From assembly GCF_001426885.1 (NCBI RefSeq), contig NZ_LMFP01000003.1, forward strand, positions 813,306-877,305: a stretch of 64,000 bases of DNA, given 5' to 3'. Shown here piece after piece: positions 52,127-61,095 of the stretch. How positions within the stretch are numbered: position 1 is the stretch's first letter; every line of letters begins with the position of its first letter. The position numbers and the translations under genes are program-made. The notes under the pieces are model-generated. The model searched no databases and was not told the DNA's origin. It saw only the letters and a program-made list of their open reading frames with translations. Source of the stretch: Pelomonas sp. Root1444 (lineage in GTDB: Bacteria; Pseudomonadota; Gammaproteobacteria; Burkholderiales; Burkholderiaceae_C).

Positions 52127-52936
52127 ATGCACGCCCCTCTTTTGCCGTCGGCCCGCCGCCGGCCCCGCACGCTGGCCCTCGAACTGGTCGATTCGCTCGG
52201 AGACCGCATCCGGGCCGGCGAACTGCAGCCGGGCGACAAGCTGCCCACCGAGGCAGCCATCATGGGCGAGTTCGACGTCAGCCGCACCGTCGTGCGGGAG
52301 GCCATCTCCAAGCTGCAGGCGGCCGGTCTGGTGGAGACCCGGCACGGCATCGGCACCTTCGTCCTTGGCCCCGGCGACGGACCGTCCTTCAAGATCTCGC
52401 CGGAACAGTTCAGCACGCTGCAGGACGTCATCGCCGTGCTGGAACTGCGCATCGGCCTGGAGACAGAGGCGGCTGGCCTGGCCGCCCAACGGCGCAGCGA
52501 GGCCAATCTGCTGGAGATGCGCAGCGCGCTGGACGCCGTCATCGCCGCCGTCGAGGCGGGCCAAGATTCCGTCGTGGCGGACTTCCAGTTCCACCTGGAG
52601 ATCGCCCGGGCGACGCAGAACAGCCACTTCGCCGAGTTGATGTCCACGCTGGGCAGCCAGATCATTCCGCGCGCGCGGCTGGAGCCGACGGCTGACATCG
52701 GCCCCGCGCGGGCACCCGCAGGGGCTCCGCTCCCCCCCGGCGGCACGGTGCAAAGCGCGAAGGGTGCGGACCTCAGTGCCGAGCGCCTGGCCTATATGCG
52801 CCGCGTCAATGCGGAGCATGAAAGCATCTTCGACGCGATCGCCAGCCAGGATGCCGAGTCGGCCCGCGCCGCCATGCGCACCCACCTCAGCAACAGCCGC
52901 GAGCGCCGCCGGCGCGCACAGGCGCAGCCCGCCTGA
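52127..52936 (+). CDS. FadR-subfamily GntR regulator of aldarate use
   Basis: A 269-residue regulator: N-terminal winged helix (GDKLPTEAAIMGEFDVSRTVVREAISKLQAAGLVETRHGIGTFV) and a helical FCD effector domain (LELRIGLETEAAGLAAQRR; HLEIARATQNSHFAEL). The FCD metal site is represented by D, H and H residues in these helices. Between LGSQIIPRARLEP and AYMRRVNAEHESIFDAI there is an insert of about 30 residues, Pro/Ala/Gly-rich and of low complexity, not usual in the family; it is probably a loop. It is divergent from garD, with an operator between, and a similar site precedes kdgD. Confidence 0.9.
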   Translation: MHAPLLPSARRRPRTLALELVDSLGDRIRAGELQPGDKLPTEAAIMGEFDVSRTVVREAISKLQAAGLVETRHGIGTFVLGPGDGPSFKISPEQFSTLQDVIAVLELRIGLETEAAGLAAQRRSEANLLEMRSALDAVIAAVEAGQDSVVADFQFHLEIARATQNSHFAELMSTLGSQIIPRARLEPTADIGPARAPAGAPLPPGGTVQSAKGADLSAERLAYMRRVNAEHESIFDAIASQDAESARAAMRTHLSNSRERRRRAQAQPA

Positions 52937-52948
52937 CAGGCCCACCCT

Positions 52949-53155
52949 TCAGCGGCCGGTACCGGGGCGAAAGAGAAAGATCGCCTCGATGGGCTGGCCG
53001 AACAACGCAGCGATGGCGAAAGCCAGCGCCAGGCTGGGCTCGTAGCGCTCGGTCTCGATCGCATTCACCGATTGCCGGGACACGCCCAGGCGCGTCGCCA
53101 GTTCGCCCTGCGTCCAGCCGCGTTCGGCGCGCAATTCGGGAAGGCGGTTCTTCAT
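52949..53155 (-). CDS. Small XRE-family regulator
   Basis: A 68-residue protein made of one helix-turn-helix domain of the Cro/CI type (LPELRAERGWTQGELATRLG, then SRQSVNAIETERYEPSLAL). Small regulators of this group (YozG-like) commonly sit beside a multi-spanning membrane protein gene, as here, and repress their own operon. The ATG overlaps the stop of the membrane protein gene by 4 nt. The long, perfect inverted repeat upstream of that gene is the probable operator. Confidence 0.88.
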   Translation of the reverse strand: MKNRLPELRAERGWTQGELATRLGVSRQSVNAIETERYEPSLALAFAIAALFGQPIEAIFLFRPGTGR

Positions 53156-53538
53156 CGCGCCTGCAGGACCAGCCACAACATCTGGGCGTTGAAGACGCTC
53201 CAGCCCACGACGTGGACCCACATCATGCTCAGCTTGGGCAGGCCCACCAGCTCGAGCAGGAAATAGACCAGGCACAGCAGCGCAACGACGCAAGCGGTGA
53301 AGGTGGCTGCCTGCAAGGTTCTCAGCCGGATGTACTCGTCGCACGATCGGTACAACCAGTAGCAGACAGCGAAGACGAGCACACCCGGCATGACCGGCGT
53401 CAGGATGAGCGCGGTGCGGACGCTTCCGTCGGGCAGGACGAAATAGGCCCAGACGGCCATCGCCAAAGCGCACCAATACGCCCACTGGCTCCAAAAGATC
53501 GCGCTGAGGGCGGATCGGCTGAATCGGGTCAAAGACAT
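53152..53538 (-). CDS. Small four-helix membrane protein paired with the XRE regulator
   Basis: A 128-residue protein with four predicted transmembrane helices (WSQWAYWCALAMAVWAYFVL, ALILTPVMPGVLVFAVCYWL, TFTACVVALLCLVYFLLELV and WVHVVGWSVFNAQMLWLVL). No enzymatic motif is visible. Together with the downstream XRE gene it forms a two-gene unit similar to pairs of small regulator and DUF2178-like membrane protein. The ATG at 53538 has AGGA six bases upstream; the M at 53562 lies in the operator repeat. Function unknown. Confidence 0.75.
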   Translation of the reverse strand: MSLTRFSRSALSAIFWSQWAYWCALAMAVWAYFVLPDGSVRTALILTPVMPGVLVFAVCYWLYRSCDEYIRLRTLQAATFTACVVALLCLVYFLLELVGLPKLSMMWVHVVGWSVFNAQMLWLVLQAR

Positions 53539-53552
53539 TCCTGATCCTGGGA

Positions 53553-53609
53553 TGTAAAGCATGCTTGACTATGGCGGCGCGCCGGATGAGCTGTCAAGCA
53601 TGCTTTACA
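53553..53609 (-). promoter_or_regulatory. Promoter framed by a 17-bp perfect inverted repeat
   Basis: The arm TGTAAAGCATGCTTGAC (53553-53569) is repeated perfectly in reverse at 53593-53609, with a 23-bp spacer. Each arm contains the 10-bp palindrome AAGCATGCTT, so there are two equal dimer sites 40 bp apart. On the minus strand TTGACA (53592-53597) and CATAGT (53568-53573) form a promoter with an 18-bp spacer for the membrane protein/XRE operon; the repeat arms overlap both elements. Strong candidate for autoregulation by the XRE protein. Confidence 0.7.
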
Positions 53610-53660
53610 AGCAGGGAGGCTTCTAGGTATTCGCCCTAGGCTTGCTCAGGGCCCATGCCA

Positions 53661-53680
53661 GTTGTACGATGACATACAAC
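53661..53680. promoter_or_regulatory. Second FadR-type operator, before kdgD
   Basis: GTTGTA (53661-53666) and TACAAC (53675-53680) form an inverted repeat with an 8-bp spacer. The arms match the GTTGTACG and TACAAC parts of the garD operator. It is 57 bp upstream of kdgD, suggesting that the FadR-type regulator controls both the garD side and the kdgD operon. Confidence 0.55.
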
Positions 53681-53736
53681 AACGACGTCTGGCGTTGCAT
53701 CCACCCGTCCTTCCATCCATCCCCGGAGACCAGCCC

Positions 53737-54648
53737 ATGTCGCCCCAAGAACTCAAAGCCGTCCTGCAAGCCGGCCTCCTGTCCTTCCCGCTGACCGATT
53801 TCGACGCGCAGCTGAATTTCGCGCCCAAGGCCTATGCCGACCGGCTGGAATGGCTGCAGCCCTATGGCGCGTCGGCGCTGTTCGCGGCCGGCGGCACGGG
53901 CGAGTTCTTCTCGCTGGAACCGGGCGAGTACACCGACATCATCAAGGTCGCGCTGGACACCTGCCGGGGCCGCACACCCATCCTGGCCGGCGCCGGTGGC
54001 GGCACCCGGGTGGCCATCCAGTACGCGCAGGAGGCCGAAGCGCTGGGCGCGCAAGGCGTGCTGCTGCTGCCGCACTACCTGACCGAAGCCAGCCAGCAAG
54101 GCCTGATCGACCACGTCGAGGCCGTTTGCAAGAGCGTCAAGTTCGGCGTCGTCGTCTACAACCGCGGCGCCTGCAAGCTGACGCCGCAGTCGCTGCAGAT
54201 CCTGGCCGACCGCTGCCCCAACCTGATCGGCTTCAAGGACGGCCTGGGCGACATCGAGAAGTTCGTGGCCATCCGCCAGACGCTGGGCGAGCGCTTCGCC
54301 TACCTCGGCGGCCTGCCGACGGCCGAGGTCTTCGCCGGCGCCTACAAGGCGATGGGCTGCCCGGTCTATTCGTCCGCCGTCTTCAATTTCATCCCCAAGA
54401 CGGCGATGGCGTTCTACAACGCGCACGCCGCCGGTGACACCGCCACCTGCGACGCGCTGATCCGCGACTTCTTCCTGCCCTACCTTGCCATCCGCAACAA
54501 GGGCGAGGGCTATGCCGTGTCCATCGTGAAGGCCGGCGCGACGCTGATCGGCCACGGCGCCGGTCCCGTGCGCCCGCCGTTGTCCGACCTGCTCCCCGCA
54601 GAAGTCGACCAGCTCGGCGCGCTGATCGCCAAGCTCGGCCCGCAATAA
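53737..54648 (+). CDS. kdgD: 5-dehydro-4-deoxyglucarate dehydratase
   Basis: A 303-residue member of the DapA/NAL aldolase superfamily. The Schiff-base lysine lies in [15 protein letters not shown], the substrate-binding GTGEF segment in [17 protein letters not shown], and the tyrosine in [13 protein letters not shown]. It dehydrates and decarboxylates 5-dehydro-4-deoxyglucarate to 2,5-dioxopentanoate (2-oxoglutarate semialdehyde), the product oxidised by the dehydrogenase at 58222. First gene of the six-gene aldarate operon, with a CGGAG ribosome site. Both GarD and GudD products converge here. Confidence 0.94.
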   Translation: MSPQELKAVLQAGLLSFPLTDFDAQLNFAPKAYADRLEWLQPYGASALFAAGGTGEFFSLEPGEYTDIIKVALDTCRGRTPILAGAGGGTRVAIQYAQEAEALGAQGVLLLPHYLTEASQQGLIDHVEAVCKSVKFGVVVYNRGACKLTPQSLQILADRCPNLIGFKDGLGDIEKFVAIRQTLGERFAYLGGLPTAEVFAGAYKAMGCPVYSSAVFNFIPKTAMAFYNAHAAGDTATCDALIRDFFLPYLAIRNKGEGYAVSIVKAGATLIGHGAGPVRPPLSDLLPAEVDQLGALIAKLGPQ

Positions 54649-54681
54649 CGCCCCCCGTCACGACCACCCCTGGAGACAACG

Positions 54682-55653
54682 ATGAAGCGACTGCTGACGT
54701 CCGTGCTGCTGAGCCTTGGTGCCCTTTCCTTCACGGGCGCCGCCCTGGCGCAGGCTTGGCCGGCCAAGCCCGTGACCCTGCTCGTGCCCTTCCCGCCTGG
54801 CGGCTCCAGCGACTGGATCGCCCGGCTCCTCGGCACCAAGCTGCAGGAAAAGCTCGGCGGCAACTTCGTCGTGGACAACCGCGGCGGCGCTGGCGGAACG
54901 ATCGGCACCGCGACGGTCAAGCGCGCGCCAGCCGACGGCTACACCCTGCTCGTCACGTCGCTCGGCCCCCTCGTGATCGGCCCGCACCTACTTAAGAACG
55001 TGGGCTACGACCCGACCAAGGATCTCGACTTCATCAGCGTCGCCGTGCAGGCGCCCAACGTGCTGGTCGTGCCGGCCGCGTCGCCGCACAAGACGCTCGC
55101 CGACGTGCTGGCCTTCCTGAAGGCCAACCCCGAGAAGATGAGCTTCGCCTCCTCCGGCAACGGCTCCAGCGACCACATCACCGCCGAGATGTTCTGGCAG
55201 CAAACCGGCACGAGCGGCCTGCACATCCCCTACAAGGGCGGCGGCGCGGTCATGACCGACCTGCTGGGCAACCAGGTGGACTCGAGCTTCATGAACATCA
55301 ACACCGCCTTGCCGCAGATCAAGGCCGGCAAGCTGCGCGCCCTCGTCATCACCAGCACCAAGCGCTCGCCCGTGCTGCCCGACGTGCCGACGACGGAGGA
55401 AGCCGGCATCAAGGGTCTGCAGGTGTACTCCTGGCAGGCGGTGGCCGCACCCAAGGGCTTGCCGGCGGACATCAAGACCAAGTTGCACGGCGCCGTCGTC
55501 GCCGCGCTGAACGCGCCGGACGTGAAACCGAAGCTGCTGGAGCAGGGCTTCGAGATCGTCGCCAACACGCCCGAGCAGTTCACCGCCTTCCAGGCCTCGG
55601 AGTTCGCCCGCTGGAAGAAGGTCATCGAGGACCGCAAGATCACGGCAGATTGA
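54682..55653 (+). CDS. Bug-family (TctC-like) periplasmic binding protein 1
   Basis: A 323-residue protein with signal peptide ([20 protein letters not shown]) and the Bug fold: [55 protein letters not shown]. Bug proteins bind carboxylates in the periplasm; they are very numerous in Burkholderiales, and most lack TctA/TctB membrane partners, as here. Place in the operon between kdgD and gudD suggests aldarate binding. Ligand inferred, not proven. Confidence 0.9.
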   Translation: MKRLLTSVLLSLGALSFTGAALAQAWPAKPVTLLVPFPPGGSSDWIARLLGTKLQEKLGGNFVVDNRGGAGGTIGTATVKRAPADGYTLLVTSLGPLVIGPHLLKNVGYDPTKDLDFISVAVQAPNVLVVPAASPHKTLADVLAFLKANPEKMSFASSGNGSSDHITAEMFWQQTGTSGLHIPYKGGGAVMTDLLGNQVDSSFMNINTALPQIKAGKLRALVITSTKRSPVLPDVPTTEEAGIKGLQVYSWQAVAAPKGLPADIKTKLHGAVVAALNAPDVKPKLLEQGFEIVANTPEQFTAFQASEFARWKKVIEDRKITAD

Positions 55654-55657
55654 GCCC

Positions 55658-56986
55658 ATGAGCGCCACCCCCGTCATCAAGGAGCTGCGCGTCGTGCCCG
55701 TCGCCGGGCGCGACAGCATGCTGCTCAACCTCAGCGGCGCGCATGCGCCCTTCTTCACGCGCAACCTGCTGATCCTCACCGACAGCGCCGGCCACACCGG
55801 CGTGGGCGAGGTGCCCGGCGGCGAGAAGATCCGCCAGACGCTGGAGGACGCGCGCGCCTTGGTCGTCGGCCAGCCCATCGGCGCCTACAAGGGCCTGCTG
55901 CAGGCCGTGCAGAAGACCTTCGCCGACCGTGACGCCGGCGGCCGCGGCCTGCAGACCTTCGACCTGCGCACGACCATCCATGCCGTCACGGCCATCGAGT
56001 CGGCGCTGCTGGACCTGCTGGGCCAGCATCTGGAGGTGCCCGTGTGCGCGCTGCTCGGCGAAGGCCAGCAGCGCAGCCACGTGCCCATGCTGGGCTACCT
56101 GTTCTACGTCGGCGACCGCCGCAAGAGCGACCTGCCGTATGACACCCAGCCCGATGCCGCCGACCCCTGGCTGCGCCTGCGCCATGAAGAGGCCATGACG
56201 CCCGAGGCCATCGTCAAGCTGGCCGAGGCGGCCCAGGCCCGCTACGGCTTCCAGGACTTCAAGCTCAAGGGCGGCGTGCTGCGCGGCGAGGAGGAAGTCG
56301 AGGCCGTCAAGGCCCTGAAGGCGCGCTTCCCCCAGGCGCGCATCACGCTGGACCCCAACGGCGGCTGGCTGCTGCAGGACGCGATCCGCCTGATGCGCGA
56401 CATGCACGGCGTGCTGGCCTATGCCGAGGACCCCTGCGGCGCCGAGGGCGGCTTCTCGGGCCGCGAGGTGATGGCCGAGTTCCGCCGCGCCACCGGCCTG
56501 CCCACGGCCACCAACATGGTCGCCACCGACTGGCGCCAGCTGGTGCATTCGCTGTCGCTGCAATCGGTGGACATCCCGCTGGCCGACCCGCACTTCTGGA
56601 CCATGGCGGGCGCCGTTCGCGTCGGCCAGACCTGCCGCGACTTCGGCCTGACCTGGGGCTCGCATTCCAACAACCACTTCGACGTCTCGCTGGCCATGTT
56701 CACCCATGCCGCGGCCGCCGTGCCGGGCCGGGTCACCGCGATCGACACGCACTGGATCTGGCAGGACGGCCAGCAGCTGACCGCCAACCCGCTGCAGATC
56801 GTCGGCGGCGAGGTGGCCGTGCCCACCCAGCCGGGCCTGGGCGTGACGCTGGACATGGCGGCCGTCGAGGCCGCGCACCAGCTGTACCTGCAGCATGGCC
56901 TGGGCAGCCGCGACGACGCGATCGCGATGCAATACCTGGTGCCGAACTGGACCTTCGACAACAAGCGGCCCTGCATGGTGCGCTGA
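55658..56986 (+). CDS. gudD: Glucarate dehydratase
   Basis: A 442-residue enolase-superfamily enzyme. Seen are the conserved N-terminal cap, the catalytic lysine region [13 protein letters not shown] (KxK), metal ligands in LDPNGGW and YAEDPC, and the His-containing [21 protein letters not shown] with [10 protein letters not shown] at the end. It dehydrates D-glucarate (and L-idarate) to 5-dehydro-4-deoxyglucarate. Glucarate would come from glucuronate through Udh and the lactonase. Starts 4 bp after the first Bug gene. Confidence 0.95.
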   Translation: MSATPVIKELRVVPVAGRDSMLLNLSGAHAPFFTRNLLILTDSAGHTGVGEVPGGEKIRQTLEDARALVVGQPIGAYKGLLQAVQKTFADRDAGGRGLQTFDLRTTIHAVTAIESALLDLLGQHLEVPVCALLGEGQQRSHVPMLGYLFYVGDRRKSDLPYDTQPDAADPWLRLRHEEAMTPEAIVKLAEAAQARYGFQDFKLKGGVLRGEEEVEAVKALKARFPQARITLDPNGGWLLQDAIRLMRDMHGVLAYAEDPCGAEGGFSGREVMAEFRRATGLPTATNMVATDWRQLVHSLSLQSVDIPLADPHFWTMAGAVRVGQTCRDFGLTWGSHSNNHFDVSLAMFTHAAAAVPGRVTAIDTHWIWQDGQQLTANPLQIVGGEVAVPTQPGLGVTLDMAAVEAAHQLYLQHGLGSRDDAIAMQYLVPNWTFDNKRPCMVR

Positions 56987-57031
56987 ACCTGCGCCGGCCC
57001 CGAGGTCGGCGCTCCACGGAGAGACCTTCCC

Positions 57032-58006
57032 ATGACCAAACTCCCCCGCCTCGGCCTGATCCTGCTGTCCAGCCTGACCCTGGCTACCGCGGCTACGGCG
57101 GCGCCGGCGTCTCCCGCCTGGCCTACCGGGCCCATCAAGCTGGTCGTGCCCTATCCGCCGGGCGGTTCGTCGGACATCATCGCCCGCGCCATCAGCACCC
57201 AACTGGGCGCGGCGCTGAAGCAGAACGTCATCGTCGACAACCGCCCGGGCGCCAGCGGCAACATGGGCGCGGACGCCGTCGCCAAGTCCACCGACGGCCA
57301 CACCCTGCTGCTGTGCGACGTCGGCGCGCTGGCCATCGCCCCCTCGGTCTACACCAAGCTGCCCTTCGACCCGTCCAAGGACCTGCGCGGCGTGACCATG
57401 CTGGCCTATTCGCCCCACCTGCTGGTGGTCCATCCCGGCGTGCCGGCGAACAACCTTGGCGAACTGGTGGCGCTGTCCAAGACCCGGTCGTTGAACTTCG
57501 CCGTCACGGCGCTGGGCAGCGCGCCCCACCTGGCCGGGGTCGCTGTCGAGCAGGCCACCGGCGCGAAGTGGACCTACATCCCCTACAAGGGCGGCGCGCA
57601 GTCGGTGGCCGACACGATTGCCGGCCAGACCGAGGTCACGATGAACGGCATGCTGGCCACCCTGCCTCATGTGCAGTCCGGCAAGCTCAAGGTGCTGGCG
57701 GTGTCCAAGGGCACGCGTGTGCCGCTGCTGGCCAACGTGCCCACCGTCGCCGAGCAGGGCATCAAGGGCTTCGAGTCCGGCACCTGGCAGGGCGTGCTGG
57801 CGCCGGCCAGCATGCCACCGGCCGCGCTGGCCAAGCTCAACGCCGTGCTGACCGAGGTCATTCGTTCGCCCGAGGTGCGCGAGCGCCTGGTCTCGCAGGG
57901 CGCCGAGGTCCGTACCATGACTACGGCTGAGTTCGCCAGCTTCTTCGACGCCGAGCGCAAGCGCTGGGCCCAGGTGGTCGCCAAGGGCGGCGTCAAGCTC
58001 GATTGA
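57032..58006 (+). CDS. Bug-family (TctC-like) periplasmic binding protein 2
   Basis: A 324-residue exported protein (signal LGLILLSSLTLATAATAA) with the same Bug layout as the first (GPIKLVVPYPPGGSSDI, VDNRPGASGNMGADAV, YIPYKGGAQSVADTIAGQ). The two are clearly different in sequence, so they are not a recent duplication and may bind different aldarates or uronates. No TctA/TctB genes are in the window; a dedicated MFS transporter gene ends the operon. A copy of the interspersed repeat follows. Confidence 0.9.
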   Translation: MTKLPRLGLILLSSLTLATAATAAPASPAWPTGPIKLVVPYPPGGSSDIIARAISTQLGAALKQNVIVDNRPGASGNMGADAVAKSTDGHTLLLCDVGALAIAPSVYTKLPFDPSKDLRGVTMLAYSPHLLVVHPGVPANNLGELVALSKTRSLNFAVTALGSAPHLAGVAVEQATGAKWTYIPYKGGAQSVADTIAGQTEVTMNGMLATLPHVQSGKLKVLAVSKGTRVPLLANVPTVAEQGIKGFESGTWQGVLAPASMPPAALAKLNAVLTEVIRSPEVRERLVSQGAEVRTMTTAEFASFFDAERKRWAQVVAKGGVKLD

Positions 58007-58017
58007 AGTGAACGTGC

Positions 58018-58149
58018 GCCCCTCGCCCGGTCTTGCGCCGCTGGACGCGGGCCAGCCCAGTCGGTCCCCCGGGGGGACGGCGATGCTCGCGGGGCGTACC
58101 CCGCTCGCACATCGCCAGACGGGCCGGCTTGGGAGCGGCCCGGCGCTCG
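58018..58149. repeat. Interspersed intergenic repeat, copy B
   Basis: A 132-bp counterpart of 24865-24998 in the gap between the second Bug gene and the semialdehyde dehydrogenase gene. The core folds as GGCGATG...GCGGGG-CGTA-CCCCGC...CATCGCC, followed by GGGCCG-loop-CGGCCC. Like copy A it begins just after a stop codon within an operon. No transposase or target duplication is seen. Confidence 0.8.
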
Positions 58150-58221
58150 CCCCGAAATGCGTCCGTTAGCCCAGTCGGCGGCGTCCGCACTGCCTTTCCT
58201 TTTCTTCATCGCGGAGTCCCC

Positions 58222-59661
58222 ATGAAACCGAACTACATCGCCGGCGCCTGGACCGAAGGCCCTCACGTCTCCCGCAACATCAACCCCTCCGACACCCGCG
58301 ACCTGATCGGCGAGTACGCGCAGGCCGACGCCGCCCAGGCCGACCTGGCCATCGCGGCGGCCACGGCCGCCTTCCCGGCCTGGAGCCTGTCCACGCCGCA
58401 GCAGCGCTTTGACATCCTGGACGCCGTCGGCACCGAGATCCTGGCCCGCCGCGCCGAGCTGGGCGACCTCCTCGCCCGCGAGGAAGGCAAGACGCTGCCC
58501 GAGGCCATCGGCGAGGTCCAGCGCGCCGGCAACATCTTCAAGTTCTTCGCCGGCGAGGCGCTGCGCCCGGGCGGCGAGACGATGCCGTCCGTGCGCCCCG
58601 GCGTCGGCGTCGAGATCACGCGTGAAGCCGTCGGCGTCGTGGGCCTCATCACGCCGTGGAACTTCCCCATCGCCATTCCCGCCTGGAAGATCGCGCCGGC
58701 GCTGGCCTGGGGCAACTGCGTCGTCTTCAAGCCGGCCGACCTCGTGCCCGGCTCGGCCTGGGCACTGGCCGAGATCCTGTCGCGCAGCGGCCTGCCGGCC
58801 GGCGTGTTCAACCTCGTCATGGGCCGCGGCTCGGTGGTCGGCGAGAAGCTGCTGAACGACCCACGCGTGGCGGCCATCAGCTTCACCGGCTCGGTCGCCA
58901 CCGGCCAGAAGGTGGCCGCCGCCTGTGTCGCCCGCATGGCCAAGTTCCAGCTCGAGATGGGCGGCAAGAACCCCATGATCGTGCTGGACGACGCCGACCT
59001 CGGCGTGGCCGTCAACGCTGCCGTCAACAGCGGCTTCTTCTCCACCGGCCAGCGCTGCACCGCCTCGTCGCGCTTGATCGTGACGGAAGGCATCCATGAC
59101 CGCTTCATCGCCGCCATGGTCGAGAAGATGAAGGGCCTGAAAGTGGACGACGCCCGCAAGGCCGGCACCGACATCGGCCCGGTGGTGGATGCCAGCCAGC
59201 TCGGCCAGGACACCGACTACATCGGCATCGCCAAGACCGAGGGCGGCAAGCTGGCCCACGGCGGCGAGCGCATCGAGACCAACGCCGACGGCGCGCCGGG
59301 CTTCTACCTGACACCGGCGCTGATCACCGACACGACCCCCGCCATGCGCATCAATCGCGAAGAGGTGTTCGGCCCGGTCGTCAGCGTCATCCGCGCGCGG
59401 GATTACGAAGAGGCGCTCGCCTTGTCCAACGACACACCGTTCGGCCTGGCCGCGGGCATCGCGACGACTTCGCTGAAGCACGCGACGCACTTCAAGCGCC
59501 ACGCGCAGGCCGGCATGGTGATGGTCAACCTGCCGACCGCGGGCGTGGACTACCACGTGCCCTTCGGCGGCCGCAAGGGCAGCAGCTACGGCCCGCGCGA
59601 GCAGGGCCGCTACGCCGCCGAGTTCTACACGACCGTGAAGACGGCTTACACCCAGGCCTGA
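58222..59661 (+). CDS. 2-oxoglutarate semialdehyde dehydrogenase
   Basis: A 479-residue aldehyde dehydrogenase: ITPWNFPIAIPAWKIAPALA (NAD(P) site), FTGSVATGQ, the general base Glu in FQLEMGGKNP and the nucleophile Cys in STGQRCTASS. By operon context it oxidises 2,5-dioxopentanoate, made by KdgD, to 2-oxoglutarate, which enters the TCA cycle; the same step ends the oxidative pentose pathway. The ATG at 58222 (MKPNYIAGAW) follows a GGAG site; a longer frame upstream lies in the repeat and is not used. Confidence 0.93.
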   Translation: MKPNYIAGAWTEGPHVSRNINPSDTRDLIGEYAQADAAQADLAIAAATAAFPAWSLSTPQQRFDILDAVGTEILARRAELGDLLAREEGKTLPEAIGEVQRAGNIFKFFAGEALRPGGETMPSVRPGVGVEITREAVGVVGLITPWNFPIAIPAWKIAPALAWGNCVVFKPADLVPGSAWALAEILSRSGLPAGVFNLVMGRGSVVGEKLLNDPRVAAISFTGSVATGQKVAAACVARMAKFQLEMGGKNPMIVLDDADLGVAVNAAVNSGFFSTGQRCTASSRLIVTEGIHDRFIAAMVEKMKGLKVDDARKAGTDIGPVVDASQLGQDTDYIGIAKTEGGKLAHGGERIETNADGAPGFYLTPALITDTTPAMRINREEVFGPVVSVIRARDYEEALALSNDTPFGLAAGIATTSLKHATHFKRHAQAGMVMVNLPTAGVDYHVPFGGRKGSSYGPREQGRYAAEFYTTVKTAYTQA

Positions 59662-59724
59662 TCCCACCCTTTCGGCACGACCGCCCGGCAAGAGGCGGAG
59701 CTGCCGCATTGCCCGGAGACTCCC

Positions 59725-61095
59725 ATGAGCACCACCACCGCCTCGCTGGCCCAAGCCGCCAGCGGCAGCGCCGTCCGCACGAAGAAGCGCTTCGCCATCC
59801 TGGCCATGCTCTTCATCGTCACGACGATCAACTACGCCGATCGCGCCACGCTGTCCATCGCCGGCCCCGCGTTGTCGAAGGACCTGGGCATCGACTCGGT
59901 GACGATGGGCTACATCTTTTCGGCCTTCGGTTGGTCTTACGTCATCGCGCAACTGCCTGGCGGCTGGCTGCTGGACCGTTTCGGCTCCAAGCTCGTCTAC
60001 GCGGCCAGCATCTGCCTGTGGTCCGTCTTCACATTGCTGCAGGGCGGCATCAGCTTCATTGCCGCCAACGTGGGCCTGGCCGTCGTCACGCTGTTCGCGT
60101 TGCGCTTCCTCGTCGGTGCGGCGGAGGCCCCGTCCTTCCCGGCGAACGGCCGCATCGTCGCGAGCTGGTTTCCTGCGGCCGAGCGCGGGACGGCGTCGGC
60201 CATCTTCAACTCGGCCCAGTACTTCGCCACCGTGCTGTTCGCGCCGCTGATGGGCTGGATCACGCACAGCTACGGCTGGCCGGCCGTGTTCGTCGTCATG
60301 GGCCTGCTGGGCATCCTGCTGAGCGCCGTGTGGCTGAAGACCGTCTTCACGCCCCGGACCCATCCGGGCGTCAACCAGGCCGAGCTGGACCACATCGCCG
60401 CCGGCGGCGCGCTCCTGAACATGGACCAGCCCGGCACGCAGAGCCGCAGCTTCGCGCCCGCCTCGCCCAAGCTGGGCTACATCAAGCAGCTGCTCTCCAA
60501 CCGCATGCTGATGGGCGTCTACGTGGGCCAGTACTGCATCACGACGCTGACCTACTTCTTCCTGACCTGGTTCCCGGTCTACCTCGTCAAGGAGCGCGGC
60601 ATGTCCATCCTCAGCGCCGGCTTCGTCGCGGCGCTGCCGGCCATCTGCGGCTTTGCCGGCGGCGTGCTGGGCGGGCTGATCTCCGACGGCCTGCTGCGCC
60701 GCGGAAAAAGCCTCACCTTCGCCCGCAAGACGCCCATCGTCGTGGGCATGCTGCTGAGCACCAGCATGATCCTGTGCAACTATGTCGACAGCTCGGCCGT
60801 CGTCGTCGCCATCATGTCGCTGGCCTTCTTCGGCAAGGGCCTGGGCGCGCTCGGATGGGCTGTCGTGTCGGACACCTCGCCCAAGGAGATCTCCGGCCTC
60901 TCCGGCGCGCTGTTCAACACCTTCGGCAACACGGCCGGCATCACGACGCCCATCGTGATCGGCTACCTGGTCAAGGGCACGGGCTCGTTCAACGCGGCGC
61001 TGGTGTTCGTCGCGGCCAACGCGCTGGTGGCCGTGTGCTGCTATCTGTTCGTCGTCGGCGACATCAAGCGCTTCGAGCTCAGGAAGGCTGCCTGA
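59725..61095 (+). CDS. gudP: Aldarate (glucarate/galactarate) MFS transporter
   Basis: A 456-residue MFS permease of the anion:cation symporter group: NYADRATLSIAGPALSKDLG, SYVIAQLPGGWLLDRFG and FPANGRIVASWFPAAERGTAS are the hallmarks of GudP/GarP-type transporters. About 12 helices. It imports glucarate or galactarate. Last gene of the aldarate operon; its 3' end overlaps the convergent pectate lyase gene by 17 nt. Confidence 0.9.
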   Translation: MSTTTASLAQAASGSAVRTKKRFAILAMLFIVTTINYADRATLSIAGPALSKDLGIDSVTMGYIFSAFGWSYVIAQLPGGWLLDRFGSKLVYAASICLWSVFTLLQGGISFIAANVGLAVVTLFALRFLVGAAEAPSFPANGRIVASWFPAAERGTASAIFNSAQYFATVLFAPLMGWITHSYGWPAVFVVMGLLGILLSAVWLKTVFTPRTHPGVNQAELDHIAAGGALLNMDQPGTQSRSFAPASPKLGYIKQLLSNRMLMGVYVGQYCITTLTYFFLTWFPVYLVKERGMSILSAGFVAALPAICGFAGGVLGGLISDGLLRRGKSLTFARKTPIVVGMLLSTSMILCNYVDSSAVVVAIMSLAFFGKGLGALGWAVVSDTSPKEISGLSGALFNTFGNTAGITTPIVIGYLVKGTGSFNAALVFVAANALVAVCCYLFVVGDIKRFELRKAA

